Source: Takakia lepidozioides
Taxonomy: Eukaryota > Streptophyta > Takakiopsida > Takakiales > Takakiaceae
Assembly: GCA_030704615.1 (NCBI GenBank)
Contig: CM060731.1
Location: 4,774,001-4,838,000 of the forward strand
Length of the DNA stretch: 64,000 nt
Direction: 5' to 3'
The position numbers were made by a program, and so were the translations under genes. Positions 29,701-40,822 of this stretch are shown in pieces. Under the pieces are notes generated by a model that made no database searches, was not told the DNA's origin, and was given only the letters and a program-made list of their open reading frames with translations. The number at the start of each line of letters is the position of its first letter. Within the stretch, counting starts at the first letter, position 1.

Positions 29701-32700
29701 AGAGATTTTTATGTCCTTTCTATCCAATTTCCTCAGAATAGATTGCATCTTCTAGTTGGTTTGGGGAGTTCAAAGAATGATATTGCACACCATCTCACAA
29801 TGCAAACTTTGAATGAAGGGCATTTCATGTTTAATATTGTGTGCAGATATCACTGCTTGATCTGACAACATGCTCTCTTCTCTATCATGACAGTTGTTTT
29901 GATAGCAACTCAAGTGTCGTGAGTCTTGCTTTTGCAACTCTTCATCTATCTGATGATGGCACGCCTGTCTCATCGCCCCCTTCATCACCTTTTTCTTCCA
30001 AGAAGCAATCTCACCTTCCTTCAGGCTTCACACAAGTGGTATATGCGTCAAACAAGGATGCAACTATTGTGGTTATTGATGGGAGCACAGGTGCTTTCAT
30101 TGGTCCGGGTCCGTTGCAACCAAAGAACCCCTCTATTGCATTGTCTCTGCACCTTCTAGGTGGGTTCTTTCTCCTTTTATCAGCAATCCGATTGCTGTCC
30201 TACTTCACGATAACCTTAAGCTCTGTTCTCATTAGTTTGTTTTTTATATTTGATGGCATGGAGGGGGATGAGAACAATGATTGACACTGTGGGCATGGAG
30301 GGACACAGATGCTTTCGGTGCTCCTATCACATCACTGACCGACAAGGAGCCCAAGGAATTGAATGGGAGCCACTCATTCCCAGCTGGTGCAGGCTCAGAT
30401 GCCTTGTTTTTGCTTCTCTGCTGTGAAGACTGCTTGCGCCTTTACTCCGCATTTGCTGTCATTCAGGTGATTGGCTTCTCTCTAGTCCATCCTCATTTTG
30501 CGTTCTCTTGGAAATGTCACTATTCCAGTAGGTATTGAGCTTTGAAGAATTACATATCTTAGGTTGTGACCCTTAGTCTGGGCAATGGTAATGTGCGTGT
30601 TGTCCTGTTGTTGATATTCAATCAACAAATTATTGACATGTGTCTGGGAGAAAATGGTTTCTGGGTGTGAAATTACTGCTCTTTTGCAAGAGTATTCTGT
30701 AGAAAAGGCAGAGTGCGCAAATGTTCCTCACATCCCAAAAGCTTCCACAAGTGCATGTCCATTTCATAGAAAGTGCAGAACGCTGGCTTGTTTCATCTTG
30801 CACTCTTTCCATACGATGAACACATTTTGCAAAGTTTTGTATTGAGCTGCTGCTAAAGCCAGTATGATGGCTGGCAGGGGCAGTTTAACACTCTGCGAAA
30901 AGTGAAGCTGTTGGCACCCTGTTTGAGGGCTGCCACTTTTCAGCTTCCTGGTACTCATTCCGCCGGCCTCCTCCTCTTTTACCAGTCTGGTCAGCTTGAA
31001 CTTCGGTATGTAACTCGCAAATGCTCTGTATCTTTTATTTGGCCGGAGCAATTTTTTGGGTTGGGGCAGAGAACTTGTACTCGAGGTTTGCATGTTGCAG
31101 TCGCCCACTGACAAACAGGCCTTGCACATTTTTCAATCAGGTCGCTGCCAGATTTGGGCACTTTACAGGTGACGACATTAAGCACATGCTTAAAATGGGA
31201 GCTTGACCCCAGCTTGATCTCCTTGAATACACTCACATGCGCTCCAAATGGACGCCTTGCATTGGTATGGTGTAATACGCATTCTTCTTGATGCCCAGTT
31301 TTTTGCTCACTGTCTGTTTTGTTCAACCTTCAACCAGGTTGGTGTGCTGAGTTCTTGTCTTTTGAGGTCTAGTCTGCTCTTTACTCACAGACTTCTTCTC
31401 CTTCATTTTTCCTCATGGTGAGGCAGAGTTTGCCCATGGGATCCTTTTGTAGGATCTCAAAGTTGATGTGGTTAACAGTGCATGCCTGAATGTTTTTTGT
31501 TCACTTGATTGCTGGTTGGACTACATATTCGACTGGGCAGATTGATGGAGACAGGGAGCTCATTCAAATGTCTTTACTTGCAGAGGAAAATGATCTGAGG
31601 TAATGTTTTGTTCTTTCTGTAGTCTGGTTGGTGGCCTTTGGTCCACTTCCTACGGTCATATGTTCCTCATTTTTTTATTTCCTGTTTGACTTTTTACAGT
31701 GGCCTAGGTCTTGACCTTGATTATAAAGAGCTGTCTTGCATTGGTTTGACCAACTGCCATTTGTTGTGTTATGTTTCCTTACTAGCAGCATCCAACAGAT
31801 GGCGCTGTGGTTAGGGCAGAAGGCCGCCTTATAAGCGGTCGTGGGTTCAAAGCACATAGGTGTATGTTAGCCAACCGAGCTATAACAGGGGGGGTTGCTG
31901 GGTCAACCGGTTACCTAATGAGTGGATGACTTGGGACTTTTGAGTCCTTGGGGATGTTTGGGCAACCACGTTAACCGTTAGAAGGTGTCCACCTTCCAAA
32001 CGGAAGGCAGTAGCCCTTTGGGATGAAGTGACACCATAATATATGTTTTCTTCAGCAGAGTTTACCTTTTTACTTTTTATGAGCCTTACTCTTACAAGCG
32101 ATATTGTTACCTGCGCTCTTACCTTGCTCTCATGCTGTTACCGTCCTCTTCAATGTACCTTGTTTTAAGATTGTCTTTATGAAGTGTCAGATGGAATCTT
32201 TCCAATGTAAGAGTCAACCAGCTTACAAGCCTTGTCTACAGACCTTCACTAGAGCATGCAGTAACTGATGGTTTGGAGCAAGGCAACATGAGTGAGTCGG
32301 GGGGGGGGGAGTGTGACTGAGACCACATGTAAACAACCTAAATTGTCAAGCTAATCAGTCTTTCATGTTTATCTCCAGGCTACCGGAGTCCTTAACATGT
32401 CTTTTTGATAAGGATCTTGCTGCTGCAGCAGAAGCAGCTATCAATTCTGCTACATATATCCCAAAGAGGAAGGTACAAGCTTGTTTGCACTGGACTCTCC
32501 CATCTTACGACACTAGTGTCGTACTGGCTTTACGGTTGGCTATGGGGCATAATCCTTGTTTCCCCAGTCTTGAGATGTCTGGAAGCTTAGTAGTAAGTAT
32601 GGTCCAGTTGTACTATTACAATGTTATGACTAAACACATTTTGCCATTGCAGCAGTCACAGATGCAAGTGTTGTTAGGAGGTGTGATAAAGGAGATCAGG

Positions 32701-34339
32701 AGTGCACTGGAGCAGAAGCCCCCTGTTCTGCACTCTGCATCTGATTTATCTAAGCTTTTCTCTTCCCGGCCGTTCACAACCAGTCCTGCCAATCACTCAA
32801 AGGGGCCTTCTGACTTTTCGGCCTTGGATATGGGTATAATATCTCATACTGTGTTTCCCTGACAATCATGTGCAATACGAGAAGGATATCAAGTATACAT
32901 TTCTGTTCTGTTATTAACTCCCCCCCCCGCTGAATTTCTCGGTTGCTTCATGTGAATGTCTCAGCATTGATGTAAACGCTTGCACGTCCTTCATGCAGAT
33001 GACATTGAGATCGACAACCTAGAGGAGATTTCCCCAAGAGAAACAAGTGGATCTTCCAGTAGAAGAAAATTCGTCAACAAACTCAAACTGACTCTTAAAG
33101 GTACAACTGCAACTGAATCTGTAACTAACTTTGCTTTTACCTTGTTATCAGTGCTTCTAGAGTGTGGCCCAGCACTGTAAAGTCCTCAATGCTGCATCTC
33201 CTTCACCTAAGAAGCCCTTAAACAAATGCTTGTCCATGAGTATGACTGCATCTCCGTTGCAAAAATCTGCGGACTTTGCAACAGATTTGTCCCTGATTTG
33301 ACAACAAGCATTTTGGCAGTACCTAGGTAGCAGCTGCATCTTTACTGTGTTTGTAACACCATTGTACACAGGCAAGGAGAAGAGCAAGGAAGCAGACAAC
33401 AGAGCAGAGCTGTTTGGGGAGAAAGCAGAGGACATTCAGCCAAAAGCACGCACCGTAGATATGATTAAAACTGCCTATGGCTTCAAGGGGGGGGTAAGTA
33501 CTCGACACTCTTACATTTGGTTAGGACAATGGTGCCTTTGTCAAGGTCTGTGTTTGAACTGGCAGATATGGTGCCTCAAGTTTTTGTGTTCTCTTATGGG
33601 TGCCTTGTTTAGTGCAGGATGCCTCAGGTGCAGCCGGACTCGCCAGGGATAAGCTTTTGGAACGGGGAGAGAAGCTTCAGGTGCTTTACTCTTTTGCATT
33701 TGCAGCTGAGAGATTTGCAATGCTGCTTTCTTCTTGGGGAAAGCTTACATTTTCATCAATCTGAGACCAGGAAATGCTCCAGACTACTGCTACTTTAGTG
33801 TCACAGTACTTCAAATACACTACATCTGTTCTAGAGACATGGGAAAGCAGACATTTCCTCAGTTTGCCTGCACGTATGCAGATCTATGCTACAAGCCTCA
33901 AATGACTTTTCTCATGTGCTACACTAGGAGTACTCAGACTCTGGAGGCACTGGTTCCAAATGAAACCAAATTTGTTTGCTGTGTCAGCAATTAGACACCT
34001 GAATTGCGCCGTCCAAGCAAGACTACTCTAGGTTTAGTCCAAACAGCTGATGATATGGAAGAATGCACATCTCCAATAGCATTAGTCACAGTTGGTTCAC
34101 TTACCCCAGATAATACACCTGTTCTAGCGTTGGTTGTTTTACAATGATTATTGATCTACAGAGCAGCCTGTCTGGTCAATTTAAGTGTGCTTTTCTGACA
34201 GGAAGTGATTGTTTTGTGTCATTTCTGTCAGGCGCTTAGTGAGCGGACGGAGGAACTGGAATCAGGGGCAGAAAACTTTGCGTCATTAGCAAAAGAACTC
34301 GCCAACAAGATGGAAGGGAGGAAATGGTATCATTTTTAG
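23744..34339 (+). CDS. Tomosyn/Lgl-like WD40 protein with C-terminal R-SNARE, about 23 exons
   Basis: This multi-exon gene encodes roughly 1,065 residues, the usual size of plant tomosyn-like (Lgl family) proteins. These regulate SNARE assembly and exocytosis at the plasma membrane. Exons with GT/AG borders and matching phases: ?-25,001; 25,861-25,945; 26,040-26,093; 26,348-26,439; 26,623-26,726; 26,875-26,953; 27,175-27,727; 27,977-28,306; 28,495-28,707; 28,912-28,995; 29,146-29,181; 29,381-29,506; 29,847-30,159; 30,309-30,466; 30,878-31,005; ?-31,599; 32,379-32,472; 32,653-32,833; 32,999-33,100; 33,372-33,493; 33,618-33,680; 34,232-34,339. WD40-like blades are clear ([73 protein letters not shown]). 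The frame is intact throughout, so the gene looks functional. Exon 1 ([10 protein letters not shown] at 23,744) is tentative. Confidence 0.85.
31400..31599 (+). CDS. Unresolved exon(s) of the tomosyn-like gene
   Basis: The 3' part is clear: [19 protein letters not shown] ends at a GT donor after 31,599 and continues in phase with the exon at 32,379. The 5' border is not. One AG is at 31,540, but the frame is open further upstream (STGQIDGD), and an additional small exon near 31,427 (after GAGGCAG) may supply the segment that should follow the exon ending at 31,005. Confidence 0.5.
31795..32045 (+). mobile_element. tRNA-derived SINE in a tomosyn-gene intron
   Basis: The head has an A-box-like TGGCGCTGTGG at about 31,800-31,810 and a B-box-like GTGGGTTCAAAGC at about 31,841-31,853, spaced as in tRNA genes; acceptor stem pairing is lost. 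The body runs to a 3' end reading GGCAGTAGCCCTTTGGGATGAAGTGACACC (two parts, about 32,006-32,035). That tail resembles the LINE 3' end (GGCAGTAGCCGGAAGGTGAAGTGACTC at 20,364), as expected if the LINE machinery moves the SINE. It lies in the intron between the exons ending 31,599 and starting 32,379. Confidence 0.6.
33372..34339 (+). CDS. R-SNARE-encoding last exons of the tomosyn-like gene
   Basis: The last three exons (33,372-33,493; 33,618-33,680; 34,232-34,339) encode a linker ending in [12 protein letters not shown], then [20 protein letters not shown] and [20 protein letters not shown], ending MEGRKWYHF and a TAG. The heptad-spaced hydrophobics and the Arg of SERTEEL, the expected zero-layer position, define an R-SNARE coiled coil. 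No membrane anchor follows, as is typical of tomosyns, which occupy the R position of the SNARE complex without fusing membranes. Confidence 0.9.
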
Positions 34340-34479
34340 TGCACATTCAGCATCCAGCAGATGACCCAGTCATCAGGAGCAATGCATCTTGAGTGTCACT
34401 ATTATTATTGCCTACCAGCAATGAAAGGGCTGGCAAAGCAATCATCATCTGTTGTTGTCAAGACACCACTTTGTCCCAC

Positions 34480-34556
34480 TTGAGTGATTGGAATTGCCGT
34501 CTCCCAAATGGGAGGTGATCGTCATCCTGGGTGAAGAGACACCATAATTCAAGTTT
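34480..34556 (+). mobile_element. SINE 3' fragment
   Basis: The stretch ending CCTGGGTGAAGAGACACCATAATT matches the end of the SINE at 31,795-32,045 (TTTGGGATGAAGTGACACCATAAT). An upstream GTCTCCCAAATGGGAGG pairs with itself, as does GTCCACCTTCCAAACGGAAGG in the first copy. No tRNA-like head is seen, so it is a 5'-truncated copy just downstream of the tomosyn-like gene. Confidence 0.5.
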
Positions 34557-36865
34557 CTTATGGCACTTATCTTACCTTTCTTTTCTGATTGGTCAATGTG
34601 CATCAACCCTTGGCTGCCCATGAGTCAGGTCATGTGGATTCCGTCCAGTGCCAAAACTTGCAGCTAGGCTGCTTGATAAAAGTTGTAGAGGATAAAAATT
34701 GTCTTTTCATGGTACCTACCACATCCAGGGGATTAAAGGTCAGTGAGATACGGCCACTTGAATGCCACTTACACTCTTCCTTTTTTGGGAGCCCACCCTT
34801 AGTACTTGTGCAGTCCCGTACGCAGAATTGAATGGCACATCAGTTTACCAATTGTACATAGTCCGAAGATTTTGGCAATTCGAATGAGCTTAAAGGTTTA
34901 TACTACAACAAGTCCTTAGAGGGCCATGGCAAGCTAGAGGAAAAAACACTGTGATCTTCAAATCTGGAAGCATATGTGTATATGTATACATATATGATGC
35001 CATGCCAACCAAAGTCACTGTAAGTAGGAGCTTGAATGCATAACAAGGACCAAGGAATTGTAAGTCTACATATGGGTCTTTATGTTTAGATAGCGAGGGC
35101 TTTCCAACGGTACCAAGCACTTAGGGTGGGCCCCGCAGTTTGGGACATCTCAAATCTACAAAACAAAACAAACAAAACAAAACAAAACAAACATCTCACT
35201 TCATGTATTGATGTATATAGTGAAGCAGATGGTACACCCAAAACTTTTTTTTACAAGACACCGCCAAAGGAAGACTGATTAATTTAAGGACCTAACATAG
35301 AAAAAACCAGGGAAGCAAGGATAAGACTGTGTTGCAAAAGGTAAAATTTTAGTGCTTGCTCCTAAGCCCTAAGCGCGGCCCGAAAGGGGCCTCCAGCCAA
35401 CGTCCGCCAGGTGTAACTTGGTGAGATCTTGTTCAAAGGAGAGAAGGTAGAAATCGAGATGAGGCTTGCAGAATCCTGAAGGAAGTTGGAGGCAGTAATG
35501 GATCGAACAAAGTGGTGGGGAGGAGAGACTTGGCCAGAGTGATGAGAGGGTAGGGCTATGTCCACAGGAAGAGAGATACATGGCAGTACATTGGGTCTCG
35601 AGAATCTCTTGTTTCGTTTCGTGGTTTGGATACAAAGCAGCCAACATCTTTTCCGATCCTTGTGTCTTTATGTAGGATGTAGGATTGCATTCACTAGGGG
35701 GTGGAGAGACTCTCCTAGAATGTCAGTAGGACCTTGGGTTGCAAATGCCGGTGCGAAGAGGATGTTGAGATCGTAGAGAGGACACCATTTATATGGTCCC
35801 TAGTTTGTTGGAGGTCATCCCTGTGGTTTTCCTCTTCGATTTCAAGTATAGCTAGATGTCAAGAGGGCTGGTCTATTGATCTAATTTTCCCCAAGAAGGC
35901 TAAAGGCCTTTGGGGAGTATGTGTTGGTTTTTCCTGTCCTTTCCAGGGGCTGCCCAACAGCCATAGCCAAGGGAAAAGGGATCCCGTAGGACCAACTTCC
36001 ATGTCCCGGCCGTTGGAAAATGTTGACTAGATAATAAAAAAATGACACCGCGCTTCCATGTATTAATTAATAATTTTCGCCGGCGCCCAGATATCGGTGA
36101 GCGCAATACCTGGGAATTTGGCGCCAGAGTTCAATGGCGGATAATCGGTAATCACTTTTGACCTGTTGTACTGGGTTACCATGTCTCTTCTACCTGCTGT
36201 AAAGGTCACCTTTGTGCACATTGCTTGTCGGGACCCGCCACACCCTTTCCTTGTGCGAGGCTCATCACACTCACAAGCTCTTCATACTCATCGGACCTGC
36301 TAGAGGGTGTTCATGCCAGGCTCTCATGTTCATGCAGAACTACTCGCTCTTCACACTTGCCGGGACCCACCAAATCTAGTAGTTTGGCAACTATAGTGCG
36401 CTTGGCGTACACTCTTGCCAAGCTATGGGCTCTACATCATCAAGTCTTCACAAGAGTCGGAACCCACCAACTTTTGTCATTTGGCTACTACAAGTAAGTA
36501 CACTCTGACCCCACTTAGTATGACTCTTTTAGTAATGTGTTACATGATATAATGATGAGGAATGTTTGAGGCAGATTAAGGTGTCATTACTATCAATAGT
36601 AGAGGTATAGATAAAGATACACACATATTACTTCTATTATGGTTTAGACACAGATTAGGGGATGAATTTGAAAACATTTAAGAGAAGAGAGAATTATGCA
36701 GGGTGCCTGTTGATTGTCGGCAATTGATATTAGGTTTTATTTTTCCGGTCATGGCGTATACGAGTTCTAGTTTGTCAGGGTGGTTTCTCCAGAAGATACT
36801 CCTCTTCAAGATGGAATTCCTAACCAAGATGAAGATGAGGTTGTTTATTGGAAACCACAAGGATT
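34557..36865. other. Intergenic region, no gene recognised
   Basis: About 2.3 kb. It contains a (CAAAA)n-like A/C-rich stretch at about 35,158-35,193 and several frames under 100 codons without motifs. A repeated phrase 'CGGGACCCGCCA / CGGGACCCACCA / CGGAACCCACCA' occurs at about 36,229, 36,362 and 36,460 with roughly 100-130 bp spacing, a loose direct repeat of unknown nature. Confidence 0.4.
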
Positions 36866-36890
36866 AGAGAGAGAGAGAGAGAGAGAAGAC
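36866..36890. repeat. (GA)n microsatellite, tail of LINE copy 2
   Basis: A GA run immediately before AAGACTCCAGCCGAAGCCGGCG. The reverse complement equals the end of LINE copy 1 (CCGGCT...CCGGAGTCTT followed by (TC)n). Confidence 0.85.
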
Positions 36891-37256
36891 TCCAGCCGAA
36901 GCCGGCGTAACTAAGAGCCACTTCGCCTTACGGCTACTGCCCCTTGTCGGGGGTGGGTCCTATATAGAAGACAGGTGACCGGTTGGTCACCTAGTAACCA
37001 AGGTATGTGTGTTGTGGTGGTAGAAAGAAGAATGAGGGGGTATCATCAGGGGGGAGAGGGGGGGGGGGGGGGGGGGGGCTTAGCGTTCCTAGGGTACTGA
37101 TGTTGGATTGGACTCGAGTTTTCGTTTATTGTGATAATACCTGTGAGAGAACGGAGGGCTGTGAGGTGGATAGCTTGAAAACATTTGTGAATTAGGGAGA
37201 TAGGGATGTGAAAGTTTTTTCGCATGTCATTAATGTTGGCGTTGTGTATGCCTCCT

Positions 37257-38209
37257 CTAGTACCTACCGTGATGATGGTTAGAGGACCGGTGCGCCATCC
37301 TCGCCGGCGGATAGCAAGGATGAGTGGGGCGTATTTTTGCCGTTTTTCCAGGATAGAGTCTTGTGGGTATCGGTCGTGACAGTATGTGAACTCGATGAAG
37401 TGGACGGTGAGTGATGGGGATGGTGTGGTAGGAGGTAGGGTAGCCATCTGTAGACCCTGTACTAGTAGAATATCTGGGCAGAGTCTGGCTGGACATATGC
37501 ATGTTCGAGAGGTACAAGTACATGGAAGCAGCCATGGTGGGACAGTGTGATCGGGTGGGCGATCTTGGTATGTGCCTACGTTAAGGAGTGTGTACCATCT
37601 GGTTTCAGCGCGGCTGAGGAGTAGTTTGTGAATATGCCATACTGCTTGGTTATGTTGGGTAATATGTAGGTCATGTATGATAGAGTGTGTACATTGGCTA
37701 AGTAAGTGTGGCTAGGTGTCACGTTCTTGATGGGTGCCTGAACAGAGTGGGCAGTATGGAGATGGAAAAAGACGTGGCCAGAAAATGTGTTTGCGCTGGT
37801 GTCCCATGTACTGGGCGTATCTGAATTTAAGGACTTGACGGATTTGTGCATCTGTAGTGACTTTGGTATTCCAGAAGTGATTTGATAGTTTATGGTGTAG
37901 CACATTGGATTGTGTCCATTTTTTGATGTGGACTTTAGTATGGCTAATTGATGCAGCAGCTTGTTTGTTAGCTTCCCTGGTGAGAGTGACAAAGAGATTG
38001 CGAACGGGTCTGGGTGCAGGTGGATCTGGAACAGGGTGTATAAACCAAAATGGGTGAGTGTAGGCAATGTGAATAGGGTCATCAGAGGGGATCACATGAG
38101 GTTGGGCAGCGCTAGCTTGAGCAAACTGGTCGGCAGCGTCATTTCTATGTATATCCGTATGCGAGCGGACTTTGCGGAAGTGGATGGGGTGGGATTTGGA
38201 GAGAGCTAG
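37257..38209 (-). pseudogene. LINE copy 2 C-terminal region with zinc finger
   Basis: Overlapping frames (37,257-37,535; 37,576-38,082; 37,712-38,095) match LINE copy 1. They include KVHIKKWTQSNVLHHKLSNH, MGHQRKHIFWPRLFP and CPLCSGTHQERDT, the start of the finger; the remaining ligands lie in a shifted frame. Upstream, HTDIHRNDAADQFAQ is the degenerate end of RNase H. Confidence 0.6.
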
Positions 38210-38700
38210 TTGGACAATGGCAGTGATGAGATTGCGGTCTGGGTATGATGGTGGGATGAAGGGCGGGCTATGTGGTTTCTTATAAGGAAGAGTGAAGTAA
38301 GGCTTTCGGTAAAAATATAATAGGGGGGAGGGAAGGTGTCTAGCCTAGATAGGGCTTCATATATTGCCATAAGTTCAGCGCGTAGGATTGTGGCAGGACC
38401 AGATAGGCGGAGGGCGACACCCTGCTGGGTGGTCGCATGATATATACCATATCCGGCAGTGAAGTTAATGAGGGATCCATCCGTGTAGTGAGAGTGGGTG
38501 AGGGGAAATCTGAGGGGTATGTTTTGTTGACACATCTGAGGGATGGTGGGTGGGGCCTCGGGAGGGGCGGCATGTGGTGGACATGGTAGCGCCTTTAACC
38601 ATGTCTTGTTAGGTTTGATATTGAGGAGAGGGAGGGGAATATTTTCATAATTGGAAGTAGGTTGGTTAGTCTTGTAAGGGGGGGCGATGTTAGCTTTCAT
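38206..38700 (-). pseudogene. LINE copy 2 RNase H domain
   Basis: The 164-codon frame contains HYTDGSLINFTAGYGIYHAT (first Asp), RAELMAIYEALSRLD (Glu) and FTESLTSLFLIRNH. At the third catalytic position the residue is Glu, whereas LINE copy 1 has Asp (FTDSLTSL). This change would be expected to weaken the enzyme. The last motif is in another frame (38,095-38,200). Confidence 0.7.
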
Positions 38701-40822
38701 TTTGTGAGTTTGTGTAAGTAGTTTATGGAGACACTGGAGGAGGGAATGGGGTATGTTGGTCGGAGAGGTGCAATGTACGAGTAGAATAAGGGTTAGAGAT
38801 GGTTCTTTTTGCTGGAGATATTTGGGAAGAGGGGGGGTGTGTGTGTATTTAAGTTGATTGGGTTCAATAGTGGCTAGTAAATGGGCTCCAGTGGGGAGGC
38901 GTAAAAGGGGGTGGAATCATCAGGCGATTTTTGTTGGGTGAGGATAAGTATTGTGAGAGCAAATGGAGAAGCGTGGGCGGCTAAACGCGCCCATTGGAGG
39001 GCCTCATCTGTCGGGGAGCCTAGAGGGGGGTGAGCAAGGCCTCTGTCAGACCAAGTGTGTTGTGTAGCTGTGCCTGTGGCGCCAAAGAGGCAGTCTCTAT
39101 GGTGCGGGCTGGCATATGTGGTTAGTTCCATGGGGCATGTAAGGGGGATGGAGTAGTATGAATGAGTGAGTTGAAATGAGTTAATAAGCAGTGTAAGTAT
39201 GTCTTGGGGGAGGGTACTGTGAGCACATGCTTGTGTCAGTCGGTTTGGAGAACGTGGTTTTTTCGGGGGGGGGTGTCTTTGAGGTATCGCTCTACTAACC
39301 AATTGATTTCGGTAGCGAAGTCTTGTTTGGGAGGTTGTAGGTCAATTGAATGTGTGTGGTGGAGTATTTTTCCCATAACCATTTTAAACGGGTATTAGGG
39401 ATTAAGCCAATGAATCGACCGTACTTAGCGTGTATATTAGAGAAGCGGGGGGCCATGCAAAACATGGGGGGGTCGTGATTGATGTCTTTGTCAGGGTTGC
39501 ATTCTGTTATGCAGATATGGAGATTAGAGGCCCGTGGGTTGTGTATGAATCGCTTGTCCATGGGTTGAATGGGGGAAGCATGTTGTTGATGAATATGGGT
39601 GAGAAAGTTGGTGTTGGAATGTTTGTGAAAGATGGTCAAGAGGGTGAGGTTGTGTGCGGGGTCACAGTCATCATGGGAGCCGAAAAGATCATCCTCTATT
39701 TGTCAGGTGTTGTCTTTGGAGGGGTATCCGGCCCATTTGCAATGGTAATAGGTGTCTATACATGTGGCTCCGAAGGAATCAATCGACGTTTGGGTTTTTA
39801 TGCCTAGGATAGCTTCAATTACGTAGGCATCTGGATTTTCAGAGTTGAGTGGTGGGGTAGTGGGAGGTGGTGTTGGTAGTGGTTATGAGAGGAGGGTTGT
39901 GTTTGGCGGGTTAGAGGTGGTAGAGGTATTTTGGCAGCTATCTTGACTTGGTGTGTGGTGATGGTGGTGTGGTAGTTGGTGTTGTGGGGTAGGGACGAGG
40001 GGGGGGGGGGGGGGGGGGGCATTGTCGTTATTGGCGTATGTTGTTTTAAGCTTTTGGATAATGGAGGGTGCGGGATCTGATCGGTATTGGGGGAGTAGAT
40101 CTTGGGGAGTGTGTGGGAAGTATGGGCAGGGAATTCTACAGTCAAGAATGCATGAGGGGGAGGGGTGGCAAAATAGGGTGCGAAGGAAATGTAGGTATCG
40201 TCAGGTTTTGGTTGTGGCTCTGGAGTGTTTGAGGGTGAATTCCTTAGGTGTGACGAGTCTGTGTCCAGTTGCGGTGGTGATTTGGGTAAGAGTGGTAATG
40301 TGGCGCTCTCGTAAGTAGGAAATGGTAGGGGTTCTTTGTTTAGGATGAGAGTTATTAAATTGGGAGAGAAATGGGCTGGTGAGCCAAGCTCGTTCTAGCT
40401 GTGATGAGGTATTGGGATAGTTTGGCAGATGTAAAATGAGCAATGTACGTGCAGTAGGGGAGTGCAGGCAGGCCTGTGGGTGCAGTGACGAGAGATAGTT
40501 AATCCATTGTACTGGAGGGCAAGAAATTTGAGGAGTCCTTGATAGATGATACCTAAACGGCTTGGATCATTGAGGGCTTCTTTTATTTGTGTGCCAAGTG
40601 TGCGGGCATAGGAGATGATTAGGAGGCTACATCCGATCTGTAGCAATCGGTGGGAAGTTGGGTAAGGGCATTAGGAGTGCTAGTTGGTAGGCCGCATACC
40701 CGTTTTGTGAGCTGGAAAATATTTTTGTCAAGTTTCTGATGTCTGGTAAGGAGAAAGGTGCAGCATGAAATGAGTATTGGACTTGGGTTTTGAGTACTAA
40801 TTGTATGATGGATAGTTTAGGT
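38701..40822 (-). pseudogene. LINE copy 2 region between RT and RNase H, degraded
   Basis: Several frames of 75-140 codons on the minus strand (38,874-39,302; 39,295-39,639; 40,201-40,443; 40,395-40,646; 40,627-40,854) lie between the RT and RNase H domains. They are His/Pro/Thr-rich and without clear motifs, consistent with the thumb and connection parts of LINE ORF2 plus linker. A poly-G run at 40,001-40,019 breaks frames. Confidence 0.4.

Noticed and set aside
31795-31865. Functional tRNA gene
   Set aside because: A- and B-box-like motifs are present, but the acceptor and anticodon stems do not pair; with the LINE-like tail it is a SINE.
35369-35647. 92-codon minus-strand frame ending in a WRPLSGRA-like segment
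   Set aside because: It may be an old element fragment, but no family could be recognised and overlapping frames are equally open.
37007-37195. Gly-rich small protein on the + strand
   Set aside because: It is produced by a poly-G run inside the LINE on the other strand.
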